From Segetibacter koreensis DSM 18137 (GTDB taxonomy: Bacteria; Bacteroidota; Bacteroidia; Chitinophagales; Chitinophagaceae), in contig NZ_KB893348.1 of assembly GCF_000374045.1 (NCBI RefSeq), forward strand, positions 124,001 through 188,000: a DNA stretch of 64,000 nt, in the 5' to 3' direction. The position numbers were made by a program, and so were the translations under genes. Positions within the stretch are counted from its first letter, which is position 1. Every line of letters begins with the position of its first letter. Below are positions 53,580 to 63,330 of the stretch, piece after piece. The notes under the pieces were generated by a model. That model had not been told where the DNA came from and did not search any database. It saw only the letters and a program-made list of their open reading frames with translations.

Positions 53580-55832
53580 ATGAAACAGTTGCAGGTAAGA
53601 CCAATAACTATACTTACGTTCCTGTTGACTGCGTCTTACATTTCTGTTGCTCAAACAAAATTAGTAGTCAATGGGGCCAAAATAAACATGGCAAATTCAG
53701 TATATCTAAGCACAAACGATATATTGGTTTCAGGTAACAGTTTAGTAAATGTTGCTCAATCAACTATTAAGATAGCTGGAAGTACAACAAGCAAAGGGGC
53801 AATAGATGTTAGAAAAGGTACCGCCGAGTTAAGCGGAAGCGCCGCCCAGCAACTTGCCGCCGAGTCCTTTGCAGGAAAAATAGTGCGAGCTCTCACTATC
53901 AGTAATACCGCTGGAGCAACTGTAAATGATACGCTAAACATTACAGATGTTTTGACTGTTTCAAAGGGTAATCTGATATCTCAAGGATTTCTTACTTTAA
54001 AATCAAACGATAGCAACACGGCAAGAGTTGCTCCCATTACTTCTGTAGCAGCTACACCAATTAGCGGAGATGTGATTGTAGAGAGATTTATTACTGCCAA
54101 AAGAGCTTTTCGTTTTTTAACTGCCCCTGTAAATGCAACCACAACTATACGAGACAATTGGATGGAGGGCGTATATAATCCTAATACCACTTCAGGCAAT
54201 TTAAATCCTGTTCCTAATTTTGGAACCCACATTACAGGTGCTGGCGGTCATTTAAATCATTTTGACGAAACAATTACAAACAACTCGTCTCTTAGCACCT
54301 ACAATAGCCAGACTCAAAGGTGGGTATCTGCCACAAATACTGACACGATTTTAAAAGCTGGCCAGGCGTTCAGTATTATGGTTAGGGGAAGCCGGAGCAC
54401 AAATCTTAATAGTAATTCTGCTACGCCATCACCTACAACACTTCGTGCAAAAGGTGCATTGGTCACTGGTACGGTGGTATTGAAGTCTGCAGGCGCAGGA
54501 GGCACGCCTGGTATGCCTGAACTTTCTGCTGTTACCAACGCCTATAGTTTTATTGCAAATCCTTATGCAGCCCCTGTAGACTGGTCATTATTAGATATAA
54601 AAGATATTTCCAGTTCGATATACATCTTTGACCCTACAATTACCGGCACATACGGCAGAGGTGGTTATGTCGCTTTTAATCGCCTTACTGGTAGCAGTAA
54701 TGATAGCTCAAAAATTGATAATAATATTCAGTCGGGGCAGGCTTTTTTTGTGCAAACAACCGGATCATCTCCATCAGTTACTTTCAGAGAGAGCTACAAG
54801 TCAAACTTGAACAGAAAAGTTTTTAGAACGCCAACCAGGGTGGCGAAAATATCTTTGCAACTGATATTACCAAGTCAACAATTTTCACCTGGCGCTGCAG
54901 ATGGCTTGGCTGCATACTTTTCAACTGATTTTAGCCCATCTATTGGTAACGAAGACTCTTATAAATTTACAAACCAGGATGAAAATATAGCAATTCTCAG
55001 AGATGGTAAAACATTAAGCATTGAAGGAAGAAAACCAGTAACATCAAATGATACAATACCTTTAAAGATGTGGCAGCTTACTTCAAAAAACTATATTTTA
55101 AAAATTTCCCTTAAAAACTTTGATGATAACGTAGATAGCTATCTTGAAGATGCATTTCTGCATACCAGTACCAAACTTAGTAATGATACTGCTCAACTGA
55201 TGTCGTTTACAATTACTTCAGATACTTTATCTAAAGCTCACGAAAGATTTAGAATAGTATTAAAAAACGCAGAAACTCTTCTTTCACAAGTGTCAACGAT
55301 CAATGCTTATCAAAAATATAAAGGAGTCCAGGTAGAGTGGGCAACAAAATCTGCAGATAATATAGACAAGTATATCGTAGAAAAGTCTGGCAATGCTCAA
55401 AGTTTTTTTCCTGCTTGTATTATAAAAGCAAAAGCAATGGGGGGCGCATCAAATGTAAATAACTGGCTTGATGAAAATCCTGTAAAGGGGAATAATTATT
55501 ATCGTATCAGGTATGTTAATAAAACAGGTGAGGTACAATATAGCCATGTTGCAAAGGTTCTCATCGAGACTATAGAAGGATCTATTTCTGTTGCTTCAGC
55601 TGAAGGAGATAAAAATTCCCTGATAGCAAATTTTAGAAATATTGAAAAAGGAAAATATTTATTGAGTTTGATAAATAACAATGGCCAGACCGTGTATAGC
55701 GATAATATTAATCACGAGACCGGTTCTGCCAGTTACTCATTAAAAATTAAAAACTTACTACCTGCTGGTGTTTATCATTTGCAAGTGTCGGGAGGTGGGG
55801 CATTAAAAAATATATCTGTTTTGATTCAATAA
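53580..55832 (+). CDS. Secreted protein with T9SS type A sorting-like C-terminus
   Basis: ATG 53580 gives the signal peptide MKQLQVRPITILTFLLTASYISVAQ. The 750-residue mature protein is beta-rich with Ser/Thr/Asn-rich stretches; no catalytic domain is visible. The C-terminus (KYLLSLINNNGQTVYSDNIN ... PAGVYHLQVSGGGALKNISVLIQ) fits the Por/type A sorting domain, so it should cross the outer membrane by T9SS. Internal features include a segment AYSFIANPYAAPVDW typical of such Bacteroidota cargo. Its partner or substrate is unknown. Confidence 0.82.
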   Translation: MKQLQVRPITILTFLLTASYISVAQTKLVVNGAKINMANSVYLSTNDILVSGNSLVNVAQSTIKIAGSTTSKGAIDVRKGTAELSGSAAQQLAAESFAGKIVRALTISNTAGATVNDTLNITDVLTVSKGNLISQGFLTLKSNDSNTARVAPITSVAATPISGDVIVERFITAKRAFRFLTAPVNATTTIRDNWMEGVYNPNTTSGNLNPVPNFGTHITGAGGHLNHFDETITNNSSLSTYNSQTQRWVSATNTDTILKAGQAFSIMVRGSRSTNLNSNSATPSPTTLRAKGALVTGTVVLKSAGAGGTPGMPELSAVTNAYSFIANPYAAPVDWSLLDIKDISSSIYIFDPTITGTYGRGGYVAFNRLTGSSNDSSKIDNNIQSGQAFFVQTTGSSPSVTFRESYKSNLNRKVFRTPTRVAKISLQLILPSQQFSPGAADGLAAYFSTDFSPSIGNEDSYKFTNQDENIAILRDGKTLSIEGRKPVTSNDTIPLKMWQLTSKNYILKISLKNFDDNVDSYLEDAFLHTSTKLSNDTAQLMSFTITSDTLSKAHERFRIVLKNAETLLSQVSTINAYQKYKGVQVEWATKSADNIDKYIVEKSGNAQSFFPACIIKAKAMGGASNVNNWLDENPVKGNNYYRIRYVNKTGEVQYSHVAKVLIETIEGSISVASAEGDKNSLIANFRNIEKGKYLLSLINNNGQTVYSDNINHETGSASYSLKIKNLLPAGVYHLQVSGGGALKNISVLIQ

Positions 55833-56167
55833 CAGGATTGTTAAATAGAAATAGTATTTTCTAAAGATGGGATGATATGATACATTTTTTGTTTAATTTT
55901 AGCTTACTACATTTAATGGGCTCTTTTTAAATTTTAAAAGTTCGGGGTGGAGGCGTCAGCTAACACATTCTGCTGCTAATGCGATTTAACGAAACAGTGT
56001 GGCCAAAGACAAGGTGAAATTTTTAAAAATAGTTTTTAAAAGATTTTTCGGAATGATACTGTTGTTGCCAGCTTTTCATCTTTACCTATTTTGAGTGGTA
56101 TTTAAAGGTTTTATAATATTCTTTTCCTTGAAAAAGCTTTATTACATTTGCTAACTAATTTTTGAAC
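55833..56167. other. Intergenic region before the DUF4290 gene
   Basis: The 335 bases have no gene I can support. A TACATTTG box at 56143-56150 lies 17 bases before the DUF4290 start and is its likely -7 element; the only TTG nearby (56128-56130) is 12 bases upstream, shorter than usual. Confidence 0.55.
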
Positions 56168-56962
56168 ATGGAATATAATACGCAGCGGAATTATTTAACT
56201 ATGAGAGAATATGGACGACATATTCAACGCATGGTAGAGTATGTGCTGACAATTGAGGACAGGCAGAAGCGCCAGCAACAGGCGCAGGTGGTGATTGAGT
56301 TGATGGGTACATTGAATCCTCATTTAAAAAATGTGGAGGATTTCAAACATTTACTCTGGGATCATTTGTTTTTTGTAAGCGATTTTAAACTTGATGTTGA
56401 TTGCCCATACCCCATACCAACGAAAGAGACATACAAGCAGAAACCAGATCCGCTTCCTTACCCTAAACGCAAACCCAAATACTCTCACTTAGGTAAAAAC
56501 CTTGAGATTGTTATTGACAAAGCTTTGAAGGAAGAAAACCCCGAAAAGCGTGTTGGCTTTGCAAACTCAATAGCTTACTATATGAAGCTTTCGTACAGCA
56601 ACTGGCACAAAGAGCTTGTACATGATGATGGCATTCGTTCAGAATTAAATATCATAACGCATGGTCAGCTCGATTTTGACAGCACGCCTTATGTAAAACA
56701 TTATCGCAGCAATGAAGGACGGGATAGTCGTGGCGGTGGTTTTGGCGAGAACAGGTTTAAGCGCAATGTTAACCAGGGAACTTTTCAACGTAGCAATCGC
56801 GATGCAAGTGGCGGAGGAATAGGTGGAAGCAACCGCGATCGTGATAACCGTAATGCCGGCCTTAGTGGAGGTCGAGATAGTCGCAATGCTCCAAATACCG
56901 GTGGAGGCGGCAGAGATAATCGCAACAACAATAAATTTGGCGGTAATAAAAAACGTTATTAG
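56168..56962 (+). CDS. DUF4290-family protein with Gly/Arg/Asn-rich tail
   Basis: ATG 56168 begins MEYNTQRNYLTMREYGRHIQ, the family start. The folded DUF4290 domain covers about residues 1-175 (MVEYVLTIEDRQKRQQQAQ, LLWDHLFFVSDF, FANSIAYYMKLSYSNWHKE). After it comes a low-complexity tail rich in Gly, Arg and Asn (RGGGFGENRFKR, GGGRDNRNNNKFGG), like RGG/RNA-binding tails. The function is unknown. The stop overlaps the GTG start of murA by 1 base, so murA is translated coupled to it. Confidence 0.85.
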   Translation: MEYNTQRNYLTMREYGRHIQRMVEYVLTIEDRQKRQQQAQVVIELMGTLNPHLKNVEDFKHLLWDHLFFVSDFKLDVDCPYPIPTKETYKQKPDPLPYPKRKPKYSHLGKNLEIVIDKALKEENPEKRVGFANSIAYYMKLSYSNWHKELVHDDGIRSELNIITHGQLDFDSTPYVKHYRSNEGRDSRGGGFGENRFKRNVNQGTFQRSNRDASGGGIGGSNRDRDNRNAGLSGGRDSRNAPNTGGGGRDNRNNNKFGGNKKRY

Positions 56963-58269
56963 TGAGCAGTTTCCAGGTAACAGGTGGCAAAAAACTCAGT
57001 GGTGAAATAACTGCCCAGGGAGCCAAAAATGAAGCACTTCAAATTATTTCAGCAGTTTTACTTACAGACCAGAAAGTAACTATTACAAACATTCCCGACA
57101 TTACTGATGTAAATCTGCAGATAGAACTGCTGCAGGAAATGGGTGTGAAAGTTAATAGAGTTTCTCGGGATGCGTGTGTTTTCCAGGCTGATGATGTAAA
57201 TGTTCATCATTTAGGTTCTGAAGACTTTAGAAAGAAAAGTGGTAAACTCAGGGGTTCAGTTATGCTTGCCGGTCCTCTTCTGGCAAGGTTTAAAAAAGCA
57301 TATATTCCCAAACCTGGTGGAGATAAAATTGGTCGCAGAAAATTAGACACGCACATTATTGGCTTTGAAAAGCTTGGAGCCCATTTTAATTTTGATACCG
57401 AACAACATTATTTTGAGTTAGTTACTGACGGATTAAAAGGAGTCTCAGTACTTCTTGATGAGCCTTCCGTTACGGGAACTGCTAACATTTTAATGGCGTC
57501 TGTGCTTGCTGAAGGAACTACTACCATTTACAATGCTGCCTGCGAACCATACCTTCAGCAATTGTGTAAGATGCTTAACCGCATGGGAGCAAAGATCAGT
57601 GGTGTTGGCAGTAACCTGTTGACTATTGAAGGAGTTGGAAAGCTGGCCGGAACAGAACATCGCATGTTGCCTGATATGATAGAGGTAGGTAGCTTCATTG
57701 GCCTTGCCGCTATGACACAAAGCGAGATTACTATAAAGAATGCAGGAATAGAACATTTAGGAATTATCCCCGACAAATTTGCGCAGCTAGGTATCAAAAT
57801 GGAGTTTAGGGGCGATGATATTTATATTCCTTCACAGGAAAAATATGAAATTCAGACTTTTCTCGATGGGTCTGTTTTAACTATTTCAGACCATCCCTGG
57901 CCTGGCTTTACGCCTGATCTGCTAAGTATCGTTTTGGTAGTGGCAACACAGGCTGAGGGCAGTGTTCTTATTCATCAAAAAATGTTTGAGAGCCGGCTCT
58001 TTTTTGTAGATAAAATAATGGAAATGGGAGCACAAATTATTTTGTGTGATCCGCACAGAGCAACAGTTATAGGATTAGGAAGAAAACACCGGCTTCGAGG
58101 GATAACGATGAGCAGTCCCGACATACGCGCCGGCGTCGCATTGCTTATTGCTGCATTAAGTGCCGAAGGGAAAAGTGTTATTCAGAATATAGAGCAGATT
58201 GACAGGGGATATCAATACATAGATAAACGTCTTAATGCTTTAGGTGCATATATAAGGCGAATTGATTGA
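56962..58269 (+). CDS. murA: UDP-N-acetylglucosamine 1-carboxyvinyltransferase MurA (Asp variant)
   Basis: This 435-residue cytosolic enzyme performs the first committed step of peptidoglycan precursor synthesis. The start is GTG at 56962, giving MSSFQVTGGKKLSGEI with the conserved Lys/Asn in GAKNEALQI. The loop that normally holds the catalytic Cys is PGGDKIGRRKLDTH: position 121 is Asp (codon GAT at 57322-57324) where Escherichia coli has Cys115. Known MurA proteins with Asp here are active but resist fosfomycin, so intrinsic resistance is predicted. Other motifs (LPDMIEVGSFIGLAAM, DHPWPGFTPDLL, DIRAGVALLIAAL) are intact. Confidence 0.95.
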   Translation: MSSFQVTGGKKLSGEITAQGAKNEALQIISAVLLTDQKVTITNIPDITDVNLQIELLQEMGVKVNRVSRDACVFQADDVNVHHLGSEDFRKKSGKLRGSVMLAGPLLARFKKAYIPKPGGDKIGRRKLDTHIIGFEKLGAHFNFDTEQHYFELVTDGLKGVSVLLDEPSVTGTANILMASVLAEGTTTIYNAACEPYLQQLCKMLNRMGAKISGVGSNLLTIEGVGKLAGTEHRMLPDMIEVGSFIGLAAMTQSEITIKNAGIEHLGIIPDKFAQLGIKMEFRGDDIYIPSQEKYEIQTFLDGSVLTISDHPWPGFTPDLLSIVLVVATQAEGSVLIHQKMFESRLFFVDKIMEMGAQIILCDPHRATVIGLGRKHRLRGITMSSPDIRAGVALLIAALSAEGKSVIQNIEQIDRGYQYIDKRLNALGAYIRRID

Positions 58270-58391
58270 ACTGTTTCAAATTCTATTGATTTTTATTAAT
58301 TGAATGCGTCTAACATTTCTTTCATTTTCCCCATCTCGAACTCGATCGTGTACACAGTGAAAGATTGTTTACCAACACAAATTACTTTTGA

Positions 58392-59309
58392 TTAGATCTC
58401 TTCAGAATTTTTTACTTCTACTATCTTATATTTAACTGCATTCTCTCCTGCCTCTATTGGCTCGTTAATAAAGCTTGCAAAAACTTTTGTAAAGCATGCT
58501 CCATAGTACAAAATAAAAGAGGAATAAAACATAAATAAGAGCAGTAAAACGAGTGAGCTTGAAGCACCAAAAACATTTTTGATGTTTCCTAAAGATAAAG
58601 CGTAACGAATAACGATTTTACCTGCGGTAAAAAGAATGCCTGTAAAAAACCCACCTGCAATAACTACTTTCCATGAAGCTTTAGCATCGGGCAATACTTT
58701 AAATAATATAGAGAACCAGGCAGTCACTATCAGTATAGAAACGCCGTGGTTAAGAATAGTTTTTAAAGAATTGGCTGTATGAAATTGCAGCTCCCCTGTA
58801 TACTCACGAAGTACACTCACAAATCCCTCGGTAATCATTCCGCCAATAAATAAAATACCTGAGAGCAATATTACAAGCATTGATATTGCCCTGCTTTTAA
58901 GTTGCACTTTAATAGGCTTTTTAGTTTTGGCTTTTACTTTCCACAGTTGGTTAAGTGAGTCCTTAATAACTTTAAACAGCGTAGTTGCAACAAACATTAA
59001 AAAAATAAATCCGCATATTGTTATTACCCAGTTTTTTGCCAAAGCGGTAAAGCCAGAAAAAGTTTCCTTTACCTGCGCTGCACTTTGCCTTCCCAACGTT
59101 TCTGCAAGCCGGCTAAAAAATCGGTTTCTTAAGTTTTCTATTTTAAATACCAGCCCTATTACCTGAACTAATATGATTAAAATGGGTGGAAGAGCAAATG
59201 TGGTAAAAAAAGCTGTAGCGCCTGCAAGACGCAATGGATCATTGCTTTTAAACTCATCAAATGATACTGAAAGAATTCTAACCAGCTCCTTTACTCTTAT
59301 CCTTAACAT
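58392..59309 (-). CDS. YihY/BrkB-family inner-membrane protein
   Basis: The 305-residue protein has six hydrophobic helices in the YihY pattern, starting FDEFKSNDPLRLAGATAFFTTFALPP and including LYYGACFTKVFA at the end. The family, once called ribonuclease BN by mistake, has no settled function and may be a transporter. A TAAATTTG box on the minus strand at 59343-59350 might be its promoter. Confidence 0.9.
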   Translation of the reverse strand: MLRIRVKELVRILSVSFDEFKSNDPLRLAGATAFFTTFALPPILIILVQVIGLVFKIENLRNRFFSRLAETLGRQSAAQVKETFSGFTALAKNWVITICGFIFLMFVATTLFKVIKDSLNQLWKVKAKTKKPIKVQLKSRAISMLVILLSGILFIGGMITEGFVSVLREYTGELQFHTANSLKTILNHGVSILIVTAWFSILFKVLPDAKASWKVVIAGGFFTGILFTAGKIVIRYALSLGNIKNVFGASSSLVLLLLFMFYSSFILYYGACFTKVFASFINEPIEAGENAVKYKIVEVKNSEEI

Positions 59310-59560
59310 AGCTTAAAAGTTTTCGAAGTAAAGGCTGGATTTCAAATTTATCAGGAACAATTAAAAATTTGGGGGATAATTAAATAATTATCTGGATGCT
59401 CACCGTTTTGGAATAAAAAAGAAAGAATAAAAAATGCAGTAGAAGCTTTCAAAATTGGCACTCGTCAACAAATTAAAAGGTTTAATAATCAAATTCTAAG
59501 CAGGCAATAAATATTATATTCATCACCTGCTAAAAAATAAGATTCCGCAAGAAAGGTATA

Positions 59561-59833
59561 TTATTTAAGTTCAGCCTTTTTCTTTAAGAGAGATAAACGA
59601 GTAAATTCGCTTCCGTTGAACATTTTGGCATTGTTTATATCTTTAGACTTATGCCAATTATCGAGATTAGGTTCTGTGACGAGTCTCCAAAAATTCTTAG
59701 ACTTTAATTCATCATAATCGTTAAGTTGAACAAAAAGACCAATAATGGTGTTTCGTTTTTTAAATTCTACCTTAACCGTCGGGTTGTCTAACTGTTCTGT
59801 TTCAACAAATTTTGCAATCTGTTCTGGTAACAT
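59561..59833 (-). CDS. Small protein of unknown function
   Basis: A 90-residue protein, MLPEQIAKFVETEQLDNPTV..., with KVEFKKRNTIIGLFVQLNDYDELKSKNFWRL and a basic C-terminus ending KKKAELK. It looks like a small conserved Bacteroidota protein; I cannot name a family. It stands alone. Confidence 0.65.
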   Translation of the reverse strand: MLPEQIAKFVETEQLDNPTVKVEFKKRNTIIGLFVQLNDYDELKSKNFWRLVTEPNLDNWHKSKDINNAKMFNGSEFTRLSLLKKKAELK

Positions 59834-60083
59834 ATTAATTAATTTATATAAGAGAATTAGGTAAAGCTAAGGAATACGAAGCAAAAAAAGTAAAAAAATT
59901 AGGTCAAATGAAGATATTAACGTATTGCTGCAACAAAAAAGAAGTATAAGTACTTCATCAATTACTGCTTTTTATCAAGAAAAATAGAAGAACAATTTGT
60001 TGTAAAAAGATTTACAGGGTTTCTAATTGGCCCAACACGGATCGATCAAATTAGTTTCCTTTATTTGCATTTCATTTACATAT

Positions 60084-60650
60084 ATGATTGGCAAAATTAT
60101 CATCATTACTGCTCCTTCGGGTGCAGGAAAAACGAGCATTACACGATATTTATTGAATAAATATCCTAAGCTGGCTTTTTCTATCAGCGCAGCTACAAGA
60201 GAGGCGAGAGGAACTGAAAAAAACGGTGTTGACTACTACTTTATGAGTTCAGAAGAATTTCATGATAAAATTGAGAATAATGATTTTGCAGAATGGGAAA
60301 TGGTGTACGAGGGCAAATATTATGGCACGCTAAAAAGCGAGTTACAAAGAATATGGTCTGAAGGAAAAACCCCCATCCTTGATATAGATGTAAAAGGAGC
60401 AATACACATTCAACAACAGTTTCCGCATAACTCACTTTCCATATTTGTTTTGCCACCTTCTATGGAAGAACTAAAAAGCAGGCTGCAGTCGAGAGGTACA
60501 GAAACTGCTGAAAATATTGCTACAAGACTTAATAAAGCAACTTATGAATTATCTTTTGTGCACTCTTTTAATAAAGTTGTTATAAATGATAATCTTGAAG
60601 AAGCCTGTGCAGAAACTGAAGCTGCAATAAAAGAATTTGTTGATCTGTAA
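60084..60650 (+). CDS. gmk: Guanylate kinase
   Basis: The enzyme turns GMP into GDP. I chose ATG 60084, which begins MIGKIIIITAPSGAGKTSITR; the open frame further upstream has no homology. The P-loop is APSGAGKTS (usually GPSGAGKS), then the GMP-binding TREARGTEKNGVDYYFMSSE and GKYYGTLKSEL, and the lid PPSMEELKSRLQSRGTET. The 188-residue length is normal. Confidence 0.95.
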   Translation: MIGKIIIITAPSGAGKTSITRYLLNKYPKLAFSISAATREARGTEKNGVDYYFMSSEEFHDKIENNDFAEWEMVYEGKYYGTLKSELQRIWSEGKTPILDIDVKGAIHIQQQFPHNSLSIFVLPPSMEELKSRLQSRGTETAENIATRLNKATYELSFVHSFNKVVINDNLEEACAETEAAIKEFVDL

Positions 60651-60664
60651 AGGCTTTTGAAATT

Positions 60665-61945
60665 CTACACTACCACCAACTCATAAAATTCTTCAGGTAC
60701 AAAATATTTTTGTGCAAGTTGTCGTATTTCTTCAGCGGAAATTGTTTTAATAGTATTTATAGATTTATAGAAATAAGATTCGTCCAAACCGTTTAGTACA
60801 TAATTTTTCCATCTTCCAATAATTTGAAAAGGACCGTCAAGGTCTCCCAAAATGCTGCCTATCATGTAATTTCTTACCAGTAATAATTCTTCCTCGTCAA
60901 CCAATTCTTCTTTTAAAATTTCCATTTCTTTATAGACCTCACCGATGGTTGCTTCGCATACATCCCTTCCTGCTTCTGTGCTTATCATCCACGCACTGTC
61001 CTGAACATGATTTTCAAAATAACTGTGAATGCCGTAGGTGTAGCCTTTGTCTTCACGTATGTTACTCATTAGCCTCGAGCCAAAAAAACCGCCGAACAAG
61101 TTATTTAATACTTGCACTTTCATAAAATCAGGGTGATGACGATTGGGGAAAGGACGCGCCATACGTACAGCTCCCTGCACTCCGTTTGGGTCATTTATAA
61201 CTCGTTGTTTCTTTTCAGTGGCAGGAGAAATTGTAAATCTTTTCTCGGCGATAGAATTTTTATTTAAAGGTAAATGTCCGAAAGCAGTATTTAGCTGCTG
61301 AAAAATATCAGCAGGCAAATTGCCGGCTACAAAAATTATACACTTTCCATTTATATAATAATCATTGTAAAACTTTACGATCTTATCTCTGTTCAGCGCT
61401 TCAAAATCGGGTATTGAAGTATAACGGCCGTAAGGGTGATCAAAGCCAAATAGATATTCATCGATAAACCTATTGGCTACAAAGTCGCATTTTTGAAGGC
61501 TTACTTTTAGTCGCTGAATTTGGTTTTGCTTATAAATGGCAAGTTCTTCTTCTTTAAAAACAGAATCAGTTATTAGCTCAGAAACAACCGGCAAAACATC
61601 TTTCAAATATTTATTAAGGCAATGAAGAGTAATGTTAGCAGTCTCATTATAACAGTTACGGTTTAGATAAGCTCCGTAATACTCAAAATGCTCATTTATC
61701 TCAAAAGCGGATTTTTTTGAGGTTCCGTTTTTAAGCAAAAAATTAGTGGTGCCGGCTATTATATTCTGATCTTCATGCCAATTGCCGGCATGAAAAACAA
61801 GTTCTACCAATGTTACTTCCTGTGCGCCTGCATTTATACTGTAAACAGGTATACCGTTGTCTAATGTAAATTGTTCGCTTTTTTTAAGTTGCAGGTTAAA
61901 TTCGACTGCATCTTTTATTTGTGGAGCTACTGTTCTGTCTAACAT
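60665..61945 (-). CDS. M16 peptidase-family protein, non-catalytic partner
   Basis: The 426-residue protein (start ATG 61945; a TTG lies at 61963) has the M16 fold (EQFTLDNGIPVYSINAG, PYGRYTSIPDFEALNRD) but no HxxEH zinc motif: the matching place reads NFLLKNGTSKKSAFEINEHF. The C-terminal half keeps MARPFPNRHHPDFMKVQVLNN, LFGGFFGSRLMSNIRE and the Arg/Tyr region GYTYGIHSYF, as in the partner subunit of two-gene M16 peptidases. It follows the catalytic gene by 41 bases. Confidence 0.9.
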   Translation of the reverse strand: MLDRTVAPQIKDAVEFNLQLKKSEQFTLDNGIPVYSINAGAQEVTLVELVFHAGNWHEDQNIIAGTTNFLLKNGTSKKSAFEINEHFEYYGAYLNRNCYNETANITLHCLNKYLKDVLPVVSELITDSVFKEEELAIYKQNQIQRLKVSLQKCDFVANRFIDEYLFGFDHPYGRYTSIPDFEALNRDKIVKFYNDYYINGKCIIFVAGNLPADIFQQLNTAFGHLPLNKNSIAEKRFTISPATEKKQRVINDPNGVQGAVRMARPFPNRHHPDFMKVQVLNNLFGGFFGSRLMSNIREDKGYTYGIHSYFENHVQDSAWMISTEAGRDVCEATIGEVYKEMEILKEELVDEEELLLVRNYMIGSILGDLDGPFQIIGRWKNYVLNGLDESYFYKSINTIKTISAEEIRQLAQKYFVPEEFYELVVV

Positions 61946-61986
61946 ATTTTTATTCTTCTTCAAAACGCAGTTGTAAAATTTACCAA

Positions 61987-63225
61987 TTAATTTTTGCTGA
62001 AATAATGCATGGTATTGCTGTTATTTTCATCAAATATTTCTTCGCTTTCTTTTTTTATATCTTCAGCAGTTATTTCCTGGTAACGGCTCAGTTCTGTATT
62101 CATCATTTCTGCATCACCTAATAGTTCGTACGTAGCAAGGCTGTTAGCACGGTTCATCACGCTCATGTCTTCAAAAGCTATCATACTTTCTGTCTTGTTT
62201 TTTACCTTTTGCAATTCTGCTTCATTTACAAGCTCGCTTTTCATTTTCTCCACTTCTTCCTTCACTGCCTGTTCTGCATCAGACATCTTTACTCCCTTTA
62301 CAAGCTTGCCTTCAATTGTCAGTAATCCTGCATCTACGCTACCCATATGGCTACAATCTACCTGGCTAAATAACTGCTTTTCTTTTACCAATGCCTGGTA
62401 TAATCTTGATGAGCCGCCGCCGCTTAAAATGTCACTTAAAAGGTCGGCAGCATAATAACGTTTGCTCAGCCTTGAGGCCATGTGCCAGGTTTTATAAAAA
62501 GCATCTAAAGGAACATCTGCTTCCACCTCAAGCAGGCGCGCCTGCATTTGTTTTGACTCTTGCGGCAGGTTTCTTATATATTTTTCTCCCATTGGTATAG
62601 GGCCAAACCATTTGTCTGATAGCCGTTTTACCTCATCCAGCGACACATGTCCGGCAACTACAAGAACAGCATTTACAGGACGATAATGTTTAAAAAAGAA
62701 ACTTTTTACATCTGCTAGTTGTGCATTTTCAATATGACTCAATTCTTTACCAATTGTCATCCACCGGTACGGATGTTCTTTGTAAGAGAGTTCCCTTAGT
62801 TTATGCCATACATCGCCATAGGGCTTATTTATATAATGCTCTTTAAACTCTTCGCATACAACCTTTCGTTGTACATCAAGACTTTTTTCGCTAAAAGCGA
62901 GGCTTAGCATTCTGTCACTTTCAAGCCAAAAAGCTGTTTCAAGATTTTCAGACGGTAGTTGTATATAATAATTCGTAAGGTCATTTGTTGTATAAGCATT
63001 GTTTTCGCCTCCTGCCATTTGCAGGGGCTCATCGTAATCTTCAATATTAATGCTTCCACCAAACATTAAATGCTCAAACAAGTGAGCGAAGCCAGTTTTA
63101 TTTGGATTTTCGTCTCTTGCGCCTACGTCGTACATTACGTTTACTACCGCCATTGGCGTGCTATGGTCTTCATGCACTATCACCCGTAAACCATTGTCTA
63201 ACACAAATCGTTCGTATTGTATCAT
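61987..63225 (-). CDS. M16 zinc peptidase, catalytic subunit
   Basis: The 412-residue protein contains the inverted zinc motif HLFEH (His48, Glu51, His52) in TGFAHLFEHLMFGGSIN, the third ligand Glu in KVVCEEFKEHYIN (about 125-128), and NNAYTTNDLTNYYIQLP. Together with the downstream subunit it should form a two-part clamshell chamber cutting short peptides. There is no signal peptide, so it is cytosolic. Confidence 0.93.
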   Translation of the reverse strand: MIQYERFVLDNGLRVIVHEDHSTPMAVVNVMYDVGARDENPNKTGFAHLFEHLMFGGSINIEDYDEPLQMAGGENNAYTTNDLTNYYIQLPSENLETAFWLESDRMLSLAFSEKSLDVQRKVVCEEFKEHYINKPYGDVWHKLRELSYKEHPYRWMTIGKELSHIENAQLADVKSFFFKHYRPVNAVLVVAGHVSLDEVKRLSDKWFGPIPMGEKYIRNLPQESKQMQARLLEVEADVPLDAFYKTWHMASRLSKRYYAADLLSDILSGGGSSRLYQALVKEKQLFSQVDCSHMGSVDAGLLTIEGKLVKGVKMSDAEQAVKEEVEKMKSELVNEAELQKVKNKTESMIAFEDMSVMNRANSLATYELLGDAEMMNTELSRYQEITAEDIKKESEEIFDENNSNTMHYFSKN

Positions 63226-63330
63226 ACTTTATAAAAAGGAGTGCAAATTATACCATTTACATAAAAGGATATTCTTAATTTTTTTGAAAGAAGGGTTGGC
63301 GAATATTTGCAACATGCACTGGTAGCTATA

